Positions 1 to 6,740 of a DNA stretch of 28,010 bases are shown piece after piece. The translations under genes were made by a program, and so were the position numbers. The DNA is from a bacterium (GTDB lineage Bacteria; Patescibacteriota; Minisyncoccia; JACQLN01). Each line of letters opens with the position of its first letter. The stretch's first letter is position 1. The notes below the pieces were generated by a model. That model was not told the origin of the DNA, did no database searches, and saw only the letters and a list, made by a program, of their open reading frames with translations. The stretch covers positions 1-28,010 of the forward strand of contig JAUYOU010000053.1 in the NCBI GenBank assembly GCA_030697855.1. Reading direction: 5' to 3'.

Positions 1-107
1 TCTTCATCCTCATCTTTATCGTCCAACTCTTCTTCTTGTGCGTCTACAGTATCGGACGCATCATCGTTGGGTATGTAATCATCACCGTAAGGCTTATTTT
101 TTTTCAT
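1..107 (-). CDS. N-terminal fragment of an acidic hypothetical protein
   Basis: This is the first 35 codons of a minus-strand gene that runs off the left edge of the window. It starts at an ATG (107-105). After a short basic start (MKKNKPYGDDY) the sequence becomes strongly acidic and low in complexity, with runs of Glu and Asp from about residue 24. No Shine-Dalgarno site is visible, as for most genes here. The visible part is too short and too simple to assign a family; it looks like a flexible N-terminal tail in front of an unseen domain. No function is proposed. Confidence 0.5.
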   Translation of the reverse strand, partial: MKKNKPYGDDYIPNDDASDTVDAQEEELDDKDEDE

Positions 108-200
108 ATTTTATTTATTATTAAGTCTTAAAGTCTTATCCTTTTTATTTTTATACAGAATACACGTAGCTTACACATAGGTCAAGACCACTTTTACACA

Positions 201-320
201 CCCCGTAGTGAAATTTCCAGTTAAGTTGATTCATCTTAAATTTAGTAAAAAACGACGACGTCTAAAACTCCCATTAAAAACAAGATCATGCACACAGATT
301 CTGGAAATTCTACTGCGGGG
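201..320. repeat. Inverted repeat, CCCCGTAGTAG family, copy 1
   Basis: A 20-base left arm (201-220, CCCCGTAGTGAAATTTCCAG) is matched by a right arm (301-320) whose reverse complement reads CCCCGCAGTAGAATTTCCAG. The arms enclose about 80 bases without an ORF. A second copy with the same arm sequence lies at 26311-26382. The repeat occupies the gap downstream of ruvC and upstream of the next minus-strand gene. It could be a small non-autonomous mobile element or a structured transcript end. Confidence 0.75.
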
Positions 321-326
321 GCACAG

Positions 327-800
327 TTAAAAATCTCTTGTATTTGCCGAGCAGATAGCCACAGCTAGCGCGTCGGCCGCGTCATCTGGCTGAGGATCTT
401 CTTTTAGGGACAGTAACAACCTCACCATTTTTTGAACAGCCTTTTTGTCGGCTTTTCCATATGCGGAAACAGCCTGCTTCACTTGCAAAGGCGTAAATTC
501 TCTAATTTTTAAAGTATTTTTTAAACCAGCTAAAATTATTACACCTCGAGCCTCGCTAACTTGTGTTATTGTTTTAGCATTTTTAAAGAAAAAGAGTTTT
601 TCTATGGCCAACACTTCTGGTTTCCATTTTCTAATAATTTTATCAAAAGCATTATAAATAATTAATAATCCATCATTATGATCACTTTTAGCTTTTACCT
701 CTATACAACCATAATCCAACAAAGAGATATTATCTTCGTTTTTTTTGATTACCCCATAACCCACCCTATTAGTTCCAGGATCAACTCCTAAAATAACCAT
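327..800 (-). CDS. ruvC: Holliday junction resolvase RuvC
   Basis: RuvC is the endonuclease that cuts Holliday junctions during recombinational repair, acting with RuvAB. The 157-aa protein has the usual family length. The four acidic catalytic residues are visible: Asp7 in GVDPGT, Glu67 in LAIEK, and Asp140 and Asp143 in the PDDAADALA motif. An ATG 12 bases further upstream (812) is in frame, but the ATG at 800 gives the family-typical start MVILGVDPG and lies one base after the yebC stop codon, so it is preferred. yebC precedes it on the same strand and the two are almost certainly co-transcribed. No ruvA or ruvB is in the window. Confidence 0.95.
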   Translation of the reverse strand: MVILGVDPGTNRVGYGVIKKNEDNISLLDYGCIEVKAKSDHNDGLLIIYNAFDKIIRKWKPEVLAIEKLFFFKNAKTITQVSEARGVIILAGLKNTLKIREFTPLQVKQAVSAYGKADKKAVQKMVRLLLSLKEDPQPDDAADALAVAICSANTRDF

Positions 801-801
801 T

Positions 802-1518
802 TTAGTTAGCATTAGTAAAAACCTCAGAAATATCTTCGTTGTTATCTAGCTCCTCTAGCAAGAAGCTCAGTTTACCCTCACTTTCTTTGGGTATGTCTAT
901 ATTGTTTTTCGCCACCCACTCGATACCAGAATCAATATTATTAATATTTTTTTGGGAAATAATATTTTTAAAATTTTCCAAATCTGATACCGCTACCACT
1001 ATCTCTATTGAACCATCTTCGAGAGTTATGTCTTCCGCATTATTTAAAATCGAGAATTCTTCTAACTCAGGAAAACTAATTCCTTCGCAAGGCATTCTTA
1101 AAATACCTTTTTCTTCGAAAAGCCATTTTACACTCCCTATTTCCGCCAAACGACCTCCATTATTCGAAAGTATGTGTTTAATTTCGGAAACAGTCCTGTT
1201 TCTATTAGAAGTAATGGCTAAAATAAGTATCGCTGCTCCGCTTGGACCATAAGCTTCGTATAAAATTTCTTCCAAAGAATCTTCTCCGGCTATAAGGCCT
1301 GCACCTTTTTTAATAGCTTTTTCTATATTAATAACAGGCATATTAGAAGCCTTTGCTTTATCTACGATAGCTTTTAAAGAAAAATTAGTCTTGGGATCAG
1401 CGCCTTTTTTAGCAGCTATTTCTATTAACTTAGATAACTTAGAAAACAACTGACCTTTTTTAGCGTCAGTTGCCTCTTTTTTTCTTTTAATTGTAGACCA
1501 TTTACTGTGACCAGACAT
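802..1518 (-). CDS. yebC: YebC/PmpR family protein
   Basis: The protein has 238 residues, the standard length for the YebC/PmpR family, with the hallmark N-terminus MSGHSKWSTIKRKK and the following KGQLFSKLSKLI segment. Family members are described as DNA-binding transcriptional regulators, and more recently as ribosome-associated factors that help translate difficult stretches; which role applies here cannot be told from sequence. The gene sits directly before ruvC with a one-base gap, a pairing seen in many bacteria. Upstream, a 111-base gap with a large hairpin separates it from dnaN. Confidence 0.93.
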   Translation of the reverse strand: MSGHSKWSTIKRKKEATDAKKGQLFSKLSKLIEIAAKKGADPKTNFSLKAIVDKAKASNMPVINIEKAIKKGAGLIAGEDSLEEILYEAYGPSGAAILILAITSNRNRTVSEIKHILSNNGGRLAEIGSVKWLFEEKGILRMPCEGISFPELEEFSILNNAEDITLEDGSIEIVVAVSDLENFKNIISQKNINNIDSGIEWVAKNNIDIPKESEGKLSFLLEELDNNEDISEVFTNAN

Positions 1519-1531
1519 GCCAAATTTATCT

Positions 1532-1621
1532 AAGAGCGAAGCGATTAGTTGTAAATTTGAGCACCCAGCACCTTTTTACTTTAAAAAGGTGCTGGGTAAG
1601 GTTTGACAGCCAATCGCTCTT
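1532..1621. repeat. Nested palindrome between yebC and dnaN
   Basis: The inner hairpin is perfect: ACCCAGCACCTTTTT (1563-1577) pairs with 1583-1597 across a five-base loop. It is enclosed by an outer pair, AAGAGCG plus AGCGATT on the left (1532-1546) and AATCGCTCTT on the right (1612-1621), which matches apart from a five-base bulge. It lies between the dnaN stop and the yebC start. No U-tract follows on either strand, so it is not a typical intrinsic terminator, although it could slow transcription from dnaN into yebC. Confidence 0.7.
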
Positions 1622-1629
1622 CTCTTGGG

Positions 1630-2745
1630 TCAAGCCCTTATCGGCATTACTATATATAAAAACGAAGCATCTTCTAAGGATTTAACCAAACAAGGCTTTT
1701 GTTCGTCAATAAAATTAAAAACTGCCGTATTTCCTGTAATATTGGAAACTCCATCTATTAAATATCTCCAATTAAACTTTACTTCTAGTGCTTCTCCCGA
1801 CATATCTATTTTAAATTCAGAATCGTTTTCACCTAAATCACTATCCCCTGCATAAATAACCAGTCTTGGTCCTTCTTCTTTAACAAAAGATAATTTAATA
1901 TCGTTAACTTTACTAGAAAACAACCCAACTAATTTTATTAGTTTACTAAACCTATCTTTATCTAATTTAACAACAGTATTAAATTCACTAGGAATAAGTC
2001 TTTTGTAATCAGGGTAATTTCCTTCTATTAATCTGGAAACTATTTCTGTTTTATTTAATTCAAATCCTATTTGATTTTTTTCAAAAATGATATTTAAATC
2101 CTCGGTCTTATCAGAAAACACTCGTACAACCTCTGTAATGGTCTTAGAAGGCACGATCACAGAGAAAACGACATCTATATACTCTTCTTTTAATTCTATC
2201 TTCTTTTCCCCTAACCTGAAGCTATCTGTGGCCACTGCTGTTAAAAATTTTTCTCCAGAATTTTTATACAGCAAAACACCTGTTATTTCTGGCCTTGTTT
2301 CGGAATTAGAAACAAAACCAACTAACTGAGACAATGCTTTGCATATAATATTAGAATTTAAAGATATAACTAAATCATTATTAAGCTTAGGTATTATCGG
2401 AAAATCCTTAGCACTTTCTCCTTTTAAAGAAGCTTTATAACCCTCCGAAACAATATTTAAAATATTATCTCCTTTTACTTCTAAATTAGCTTTATCCGAA
2501 ATCAAAGAAGAAATAATACTGTGAAATATTTTTGCAGGCACTGTAATTTCTCCAGCCTGAACAACTTTACAAGGAAACCAAGAATTAACACCTATTTCTA
2601 AATTAGTGGAAGAAATCCTTATTCCATTCTTGTCTGATTTAATAAGAACATTATTAAGTATAGGTAAAGTAAGATGTCTAGTTACAACTCTTTCTGTATA
2701 TCCTAAAGATTCTTTTAATTTATCTATGTTACAGACTATTTCCAT
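1630..2745 (-). CDS. dnaN: DNA polymerase III beta subunit (sliding clamp)
   Basis: DnaN forms the ring-shaped clamp that holds DNA polymerase III on its template and docks other replication and repair proteins. The 371-aa product has the family length, the typical start MEIVCNIDKLKESL, the TRPEITGVLL segment of the middle domain, and the characteristic C-terminal strand ending YIVMPIRA. The stop codon is TGA, which argues against the UGA-recoding lineages of the Candidate Phyla Radiation. dnaN lies immediately downstream of dnaA on the same strand, the classical origin arrangement, but is separated by a 253-base AT-rich gap that probably holds the origin. Confidence 0.96.
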   Translation of the reverse strand: MEIVCNIDKLKESLGYTERVVTRHLTLPILNNVLIKSDKNGIRISSTNLEIGVNSWFPCKVVQAGEITVPAKIFHSIISSLISDKANLEVKGDNILNIVSEGYKASLKGESAKDFPIIPKLNNDLVISLNSNIICKALSQLVGFVSNSETRPEITGVLLYKNSGEKFLTAVATDSFRLGEKKIELKEEYIDVVFSVIVPSKTITEVVRVFSDKTEDLNIIFEKNQIGFELNKTEIVSRLIEGNYPDYKRLIPSEFNTVVKLDKDRFSKLIKLVGLFSSKVNDIKLSFVKEEGPRLVIYAGDSDLGENDSEFKIDMSGEALEVKFNWRYLIDGVSNITGNTAVFNFIDEQKPCLVKSLEDASFLYIVMPIRA

Positions 2746-2797
2746 ATAATCTTATAATTATCTTTTATATATTTAATTAAATTAATATAACTATTAG

Positions 2798-2806
2798 CTA
2801 TCCACA
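2798..2806 (+). promoter_or_regulatory. Near-consensus DnaA box
   Basis: CTATCCACA differs by one base from TTATCCACA and lies in the AT-rich dnaA-dnaN gap. Confidence 0.5.
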
Positions 2807-2862
2807 GTTTTTATTTAATTAAATTATATTCAGATTTTATCTACGTTTTTAGTAAAAATGGT

Positions 2863-2871
2863 TGTGGAAAA
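2863..2871 (-). promoter_or_regulatory. Near-consensus DnaA box
   Basis: Read on the minus strand the site is TTTTCCACA, one mismatch from TTATCCACA. It lies about 60 bases from the box at 2798, in the opposite orientation. Confidence 0.5.
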
Positions 2872-2998
2872 TAACAGGATTATTTTTAGATTAACGGTTG
2901 TTATTTTTGTATAACTTTTTGCTAAAAGTAGCTTTTTTAAATTTTCTGGATTTTTTAACAATTGCTCAACAACTTATTCCACAACTTTTCCATATTTT

Positions 2999-4372
2999 TT
3001 ACGATTCGTAAATTCGGTTTTTAATTATACTTAATTCTTCAACTAAGTTTTCGTTGTTTTGAATTTCTTTATTTATTTTACCGCAGGCATGCATAACCGT
3101 GGTGTGATCCCTACCGCCAAATCTGTCGCCTATAAAAGGATAAGAACTTTTTAGTTCTTCGCGCATCAAATACATACATATTTGGCGTGGCAAAACTATT
3201 TCTCTTTTACGGGACTGGTTAATTAATTCTTCTTCTCTTATATCGTAAAATTCGGATACTATTTTAATTATTGCTTTAGGCGAAGTTTTAGCGTTATTAG
3301 ATGAATTTGTTGTAGCTAAAATAGATTTAACTTTTTCTAGTGTAGGCGTTAAATTTGCAACCTTACAAGACATAACCACTCTATTTAAAGACCCCTCTAA
3401 TTCCCTTATGTTTTTAGTTACGGTGTTGGCTATAAAACCTAAAATACTGTCGTCTAAATCTCCTAGGTTTTTCTCTATTAATTTGGCTTTTAAAATAGCC
3501 ATTCTTGTTTCGTAATCGGGTGGGGTTATGTCTGCTATCATTCCGCCCTCAAACCTACTTCTTAAACGTTCCTCTAGTGTGGTGATAGCTTTTGGTGGCC
3601 TATCCGAAGACAAAACTATCTGGTTATTATTAGCGTAGAGTTCGTTAAAAATATGGAAAAATTCTTCTTGAGTTTTTTCCTTACCAGCAATAAATTGAAT
3701 ATCGTCGACTATTAAAAGATTGATTTTTTTATACTCTTCTTTAAACTTATCTATGGTTTTATTTTTTATGGAATTAATCAAATCTCCCAAAAACTTTTCC
3801 GAAGACATGTAGCGTACCTTACTCTTAGGGTTTTGCTTAATCAATTCGTTACCGATCGATTGAAGTAAATGAGTCTTACCTAAACCCACTCCTCCATAAA
3901 TAAACAAAGGATTATAAGTTGTTCCAATATTTTTACTAACAGCAATAGCAGCTGCATGGGCTAGTTGGTTCGATGACCCAACTATAAATGTATCGAATGT
4001 ATATTTGTGGTTTAAATTAGTTTCTTTATCTAAAACTGCGGATTCCGATAAATTTAACTGATGATCTAATAAGATAGGGTTTGGAATATCTTTCTTTTTT
4101 AAATTTTTCTTATCCTCCGCAGATAATTGCGGCTTAATCAAAAATTTTACCTCTTTAATATCGTTAGATATTCCTCTAAGGGTTTTTAATATTAGGAGGT
4201 TATACTTATCTTCCAACCATTCCTTTATAAAGGCACTGGGAGTTGAGACTAAAACCACCCCTTCTTTTTTAGAAGCTATGGAAGTATTTTTAAACCATGT
4301 AATAAAGTTAGGTTTAGAGAGAGAAAGTTCTAATTCGGCTAACGCCGCTTGCCAGAGTTCGTCTTTGTCCAT
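2999..4372 (-). CDS. dnaA: Chromosomal replication initiator DnaA
   Basis: DnaA is the AAA+ ATPase that binds DnaA boxes, melts the origin and loads the helicase. The 457-aa protein has all four domains: an N-terminal interaction domain (about 1-80), a variable Lys-rich linker (about 80-120), the AAA+ core with Walker A GGVGLGKT (160-167) and Walker B LLIVDDIQF (219-227), and a C-terminal helix-turn-helix domain with the DNA-binding signature GRDHTTVMHA near residues 420-429. The start is the ATG at 4372, with no Shine-Dalgarno site. A perfect DnaA box lies about 180 bases upstream, so autoregulation is plausible. Confidence 0.97.
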   Translation of the reverse strand: MDKDELWQAALAELELSLSKPNFITWFKNTSIASKKEGVVLVSTPSAFIKEWLEDKYNLLILKTLRGISNDIKEVKFLIKPQLSAEDKKNLKKKDIPNPILLDHQLNLSESAVLDKETNLNHKYTFDTFIVGSSNQLAHAAAIAVSKNIGTTYNPLFIYGGVGLGKTHLLQSIGNELIKQNPKSKVRYMSSEKFLGDLINSIKNKTIDKFKEEYKKINLLIVDDIQFIAGKEKTQEEFFHIFNELYANNNQIVLSSDRPPKAITTLEERLRSRFEGGMIADITPPDYETRMAILKAKLIEKNLGDLDDSILGFIANTVTKNIRELEGSLNRVVMSCKVANLTPTLEKVKSILATTNSSNNAKTSPKAIIKIVSEFYDIREEELINQSRKREIVLPRQICMYLMREELKSSYPFIGDRFGGRDHTTVMHACGKINKEIQNNENLVEELSIIKNRIYES

Positions 4373-4549
4373 TTTTTTGGTGGGTTTTAATAAACTATTT
4401 TTTAAAATCTTTCTCTAACCCTTTAGCGAACGTTGTTGCCGAATCTCCGTAAATATTCTCCAGTAGATTTTATTCCAAGAACTCTTTTAACGTTGGGAAT
4501 TATATCACGCTACGCAAATAATAAAATTTGTTAAGCAATTATACCAAAC

Positions 4550-4558
4550 TGTGGATAA
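4550..4558 (-). promoter_or_regulatory. Perfect DnaA box upstream of dnaA
   Basis: TGTGGATAA on the plus strand is the exact reverse complement of TTATCCACA. It lies in the dnaA-rpmH divergent gap. It could mediate dnaA autoregulation or be part of the origin. Confidence 0.7.
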
Positions 4559-4633
4559 CTTGTTGAGTAAATGTGTAATAAAACTTGCCTAGTTTGTAAA
4601 ATTATTTTACGCAAGAAAACTTAAGGGCTAATA

Positions 4634-4662
4634 TTGTCCAATTTTTATATTATTGCTAGACT
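4634..4662 (+). promoter_or_regulatory. Possible sigma-70-type promoter for rpmH
   Basis: TTGTCC (4634-4639) and TAGACT (4657-4662) are separated by 17 bases, each a partial match to -35 and -10 consensus. The leader would be only about 10 bases before the rpmH start. In DNA this AT-rich, chance matches are frequent. Confidence 0.25.
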
Positions 4663-4678
4663 AGATTCATCCATTATT

Positions 4679-4822
4679 ATGAAAATAACTAAATATAGAC
4701 CAAAGAATAAGAAAAGAGCCAGAACACACGGTTTTTTGAATAGAATGTCTACTTATACAGGACGAAATACTGTAAAAAGACGCAGGGCAAAAGGCAGAAA
4801 GAGTCTAACTGTTTCTCGTTAG
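4679..4822 (+). CDS. rpmH: 50S ribosomal protein L34
   Basis: L34 is a small basic protein of the large ribosomal subunit. The 47-aa product [10 protein letters not shown]... contains the family core [13 protein letters not shown] and [10 protein letters not shown]. The open frame extends upstream to 4634, but the extra 15 residues do not resemble L34, so the ATG at 4679 is chosen. It is the first gene of a plus-strand run rpmH-rnpA-yidD-yidC-khpB, a classical origin-linked order, and diverges from dnaA. Confidence 0.96.
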   Translation: MKITKYRPKNKKRARTHGFLNRMSTYTGRNTVKRRRAKGRKSLTVSR

Positions 4823-4834
4823 TTTTTATATAAA

Positions 4835-5098
4835 ATGAAGCGTTCTGGTAAGTTTTTCGTTGTTTATACAAGCACTCTAGAGGTTGGTAAAACACCTAGA
4901 ACCGATATTGTGGTTGGAATAAATGTGTCTAAAAAAGCTGTTTTAAGAAATAAAATTAAAAGACAGACGAGGGAGATTCTTATGGGGCTGGGCATCAAGA
5001 CTGTTATAAATTTAAAAGTAGTTGCTCTACCACTTACTTTAGAGGCTAAGTTTAGCGAACTCAAGTTAGATCTAGAGAGGACTTTAAGCGCTTTATAA
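4835..5098 (+). CDS. rnpA: Ribonuclease P protein component, short form
   Basis: RnpA is the protein cofactor of RNase P, which matures tRNA 5' ends. The conserved RNR box is visible as RNKIKRQTRE (residues 38-47), followed by the usual helix and strand. At 87 residues it is shorter than the usual 110-120: the N-terminal segment corresponding to LRKRKDFxxVFKxG is missing, and the protein begins at the first beta strand (GKFFVVYTS). An in-frame TAG, the rpmH stop, lies 13 bases before the ATG, so no longer N-terminus is possible from this sequence. Gene order after rpmH and before yidD strongly supports the assignment. Confidence 0.88.
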   Translation: MKRSGKFFVVYTSTLEVGKTPRTDIVVGINVSKKAVLRNKIKRQTREILMGLGIKTVINLKVVALPLTLEAKFSELKLDLERTLSAL

Positions 5099-5099
5099 A

Positions 5100-5330
5100 A
5101 TGAAAAAGATAGCAATAGCGTTAATTAAGGCTTATCAAAAAACCCTGTCCCCCAGTACGGGTTTTTTTAATTTTATTTATTCCTTGTCTATTTTTAGAAT
5201 AAGTTCCGCCTTACCCATTGGATGTAAGTATGAAAAAAGTTGTTCTCAGTATTCAATAGAGAGTATAAGTAGTTTTGGATTATTAAAAGGTTTAAGACTT
5301 TCCATTGTAAGAGTTTATAATTGCAGATAA
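5100..5330 (+). CDS. yidD: Membrane protein insertion efficiency factor YidD
   Basis: YidD is a small membrane-associated protein that helps YidC-dependent insertion of inner-membrane proteins. The 76-aa product has the family pattern: an N-terminal amphipathic segment (IALIKAYQKTLSPSTG), the cysteine motif CKYEKSCSQYSIES, then GLLKGLRLSIVRVYNCR. It stops soon after NCR and lacks the longer Gly/Asp/Pro tail of many homologues. It starts two bases after the rnpA stop and ends one base before yidC, so the three genes are probably translated from one message. Confidence 0.9.
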   Translation: MKKIAIALIKAYQKTLSPSTGFFNFIYSLSIFRISSALPIGCKYEKSCSQYSIESISSFGLLKGLRLSIVRVYNCR

Positions 5331-5331
5331 T

Positions 5332-6051
5332 ATGATTTCTATTTTTAACGAATTTTTGTATCGCCCACTGTTTAATCTTTTGGTGTTTTTATACAACACT
5401 ATACCGGGTACCGATATAGGTATTGCCATAATTGCTGTAACAGCAGTTGTTAAGCTTGTTTTTTGGCCACTAACGGGTAAAGCAGTTAAATCCCAAAAAG
5501 CTTTGCAAGAGATTCAGCCTAAAATCAAAGAAATTCAGGAAAAATATAAAGACAATAAGGAAGAACAGTCCAGAAAATTGATGGAGTTTTATAAAGAAAA
5601 TAAAGTTAACCCAATGTCTGGGTGCTTTCCTTTGTTGGTTCAAATACCTATTCTTATTGCTTTATACCAAGTCTTTCTTAAAGGATTTGATCCTAAAAGT
5701 TTATCGAGTTTATATTATTTTGTTAGCAACCCAGGAGTTATTAACCCAATATTTTTGGGTTTTGTTAATTTAGCGCTACCAAATAGTATTTTTGCAATAT
5801 TGGCCGGTGTAAGCCAATTTTTTCAAGCAAAAATGACTATGCCTAAAAACAGTAAACTTCCTAATGCTCCAAAAAGTTCCGATGAATATATAACTCAAGC
5901 AATCTCTAAGCAAACTTTGTATTTTTTACCTGTGTTTACCGTTTTAATTTCTTGGAAATTACCTTCCGGACTCGCCCTTTATTGGGTAGTTACAACTTTA
6001 TTTACCCTGTTTCAGCAGTATGTTATTATGCGTTCCACTAGAGTTCGCTAA
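5332..6051 (+). CDS. yidC: Membrane protein insertase YidC/Oxa1 family
   Basis: YidC inserts and folds proteins in the cytoplasmic membrane, alone or with SecYEG. The 239-aa protein is the short form without the large periplasmic domain of diderm YidC. Visible features are transmembrane segments near residues 8-25 and 28-50, the charged coiled-coil hairpin KIKEIQEKYKDNKEEQSRK (about 65-83), the motif NPMSGCFPLLVQIPILIALY, and further hydrophobic helices ending in LPSGLALYWVVTTLFTLFQQ. The stop codon lies inside the left arm of a palindromic repeat that fills the gap to khpB. Confidence 0.95.
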   Translation: MISIFNEFLYRPLFNLLVFLYNTIPGTDIGIAIIAVTAVVKLVFWPLTGKAVKSQKALQEIQPKIKEIQEKYKDNKEEQSRKLMEFYKENKVNPMSGCFPLLVQIPILIALYQVFLKGFDPKSLSSLYYFVSNPGVINPIFLGFVNLALPNSIFAILAGVSQFFQAKMTMPKNSKLPNAPKSSDEYITQAISKQTLYFLPVFTVLISWKLPSGLALYWVVTTLFTLFQQYVIMRSTRVR

Positions 6052-6124
6052 TATGGCTAATCGGTGCTAATATAGCGAATGAATTTTTATTAGCTATATT
6101 CGCGTCAATTCGTATATTAGCGAA
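6044..6124. repeat. Palindromic solo element between yidC and khpB
   Basis: The ends TTCGCTAATAT (6044-6054) and ATATTAGCGAA (6114-6124) are perfect reverse complements. An inner pair, GCTAATATAGCGAAT (6066-6080) and 6089-6103, matches at 13 of 15 positions. The whole unit folds into one long hairpin with a short AT loop. The left arm overlaps the last codons and stop of yidC. The repeated CGAAT words link it loosely to the solo element at 10342-10440 and the arms around the GxxExxY gene. Confidence 0.75.
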
Positions 6125-6129
6125 AACTT

Positions 6130-6588
6130 ATGGAAAAGACAGAAATAATACGGGAAACTATTTCAAAAATATTTGGTTTTTTAAATATTGAACCAAATAT
6201 AACAATAGAAAATATAAACGGGCGTACCAGAGCCAATGTTTCTACTGCTGAGGCAGGTTTTTTAATTGGCCGAGACGGAGAGAATCTAAGATCTTTTCAG
6301 CACATAGTATCTTTATTGGTGGCTAAAAAAACTGGAGATTTTTCTGTATTCTCCAGTTTTGTGTTCGATATTAATAATTATCAGAAAGAAAAAGAAGACT
6401 ATTTAATAGCTCTCGTCAAAAATAGTGCCGCTAAGGTTTTAGAAACAGGTCAAATAGTAGAGTTAGAGGCTATGTCTGCCTTTGAGAGAAAGATAGTGCA
6501 TATAACAATAGAACAAATTGACGGGGTTAAGAGCGAAAGTATTGGAGACGGAGAAGATAGAAGAGTCATCATAAGCCCAAGGGCTTAA
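6130..6588 (+). CDS. khpB: KH-R3H RNA-binding protein KhpB (Jag family)
   Basis: KhpB/Jag proteins bind RNA, partner with KhpA, and in Gram-positive bacteria influence cell elongation and small-RNA function. The 152-aa protein has a KH domain with the GxxG loop GRDG (residues 47-50) in GFLIGRDGENLRSFQHIV, followed by an R3H domain with Arg120 and His124 in FERKIVHITIE and the usual C-terminal EDRRVIISP. The N-terminal Jag_N domain of longer homologues is absent. Its place after yidC is the standard synteny. A palindromic element fills the 78-base gap before it, and another repeat unit follows. Confidence 0.92.
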   Translation: MEKTEIIRETISKIFGFLNIEPNITIENINGRTRANVSTAEAGFLIGRDGENLRSFQHIVSLLVAKKTGDFSVFSSFVFDINNYQKEKEDYLIALVKNSAAKVLETGQIVELEAMSAFERKIVHITIEQIDGVKSESIGDGEDRRVIISPRA

Positions 6589-6589
6589 A

Positions 6590-6738
6590 TTACAAAATAC
6601 AAATCCCAAATTACAAATAAGCACAAAATTCAAAATCCTAAACTCCTAAACTCCTAAACTCCTAAACTCAAAGCTTTGGATATTAGAATTTAGATATTAG
6701 AATTTGTTTGTGATTTGTTATTTGGTACTTGAGATTTG
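6590..6738. repeat. Composite repeat between khpB and the beta-propeller gene
   Basis: The gap between these convergent genes is filled by a loose inverted repeat. The left arm contains words such as CAAATCCCAAATTACAAAT, and the right arm (about 6700-6738), reverse complemented, begins CAAATCTCAAGTACCAAAT. The centre holds four perfect tandem copies of CTAAACTC (6638-6669) and a 13-base direct repeat GATATTAGAATTT (6679-6691 and 6693-6705). It has no coding potential. It may be a decayed palindromic element that expanded by slippage. Confidence 0.65.
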
Positions 6739-6740
6739 CT

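Larger units (their letters stand above)
2746..2998. other. Candidate replication origin (oriC)
   Basis: This AT-rich gap between dnaA and dnaN contains two near-consensus DnaA boxes: CTATCCACA at 2798-2806, and TTTTCCACA on the minus strand at 2863-2871. Each differs by one base from TTATCCACA. A third, weaker site (TATTCCACA, 2975-2983) lies close to the dnaA stop. Long A/T runs between the boxes could serve as the unwinding region. Position and composition support an origin, but box number and quality are modest. The dnaA upstream gap, which has a perfect box, is the competing location. Confidence 0.55.
4373..4678. other. Divergent dnaA-rpmH regulatory gap
   Basis: This 306-base gap separates the divergent dnaA and rpmH genes and so must hold both promoters. 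It contains one perfect DnaA box (4550-4558) and AT-rich runs, and is an alternative or additional origin location. No tRNA and no credible ORF were found in it. Confidence 0.6.

Noticed and set aside
4634..4678. Longer N-terminus for rpmH
   Set aside because: The extra 15 residues do not resemble L34; the inner ATG at 4679 gives the family-typical 47-aa protein.
6638..6669. CTAAACTC tandem array as a CRISPR or regulatory iteron array
   Set aside because: The units are directly adjacent 8-mers without spacers, and there are only four; no cas or replication-initiator gene is associated.
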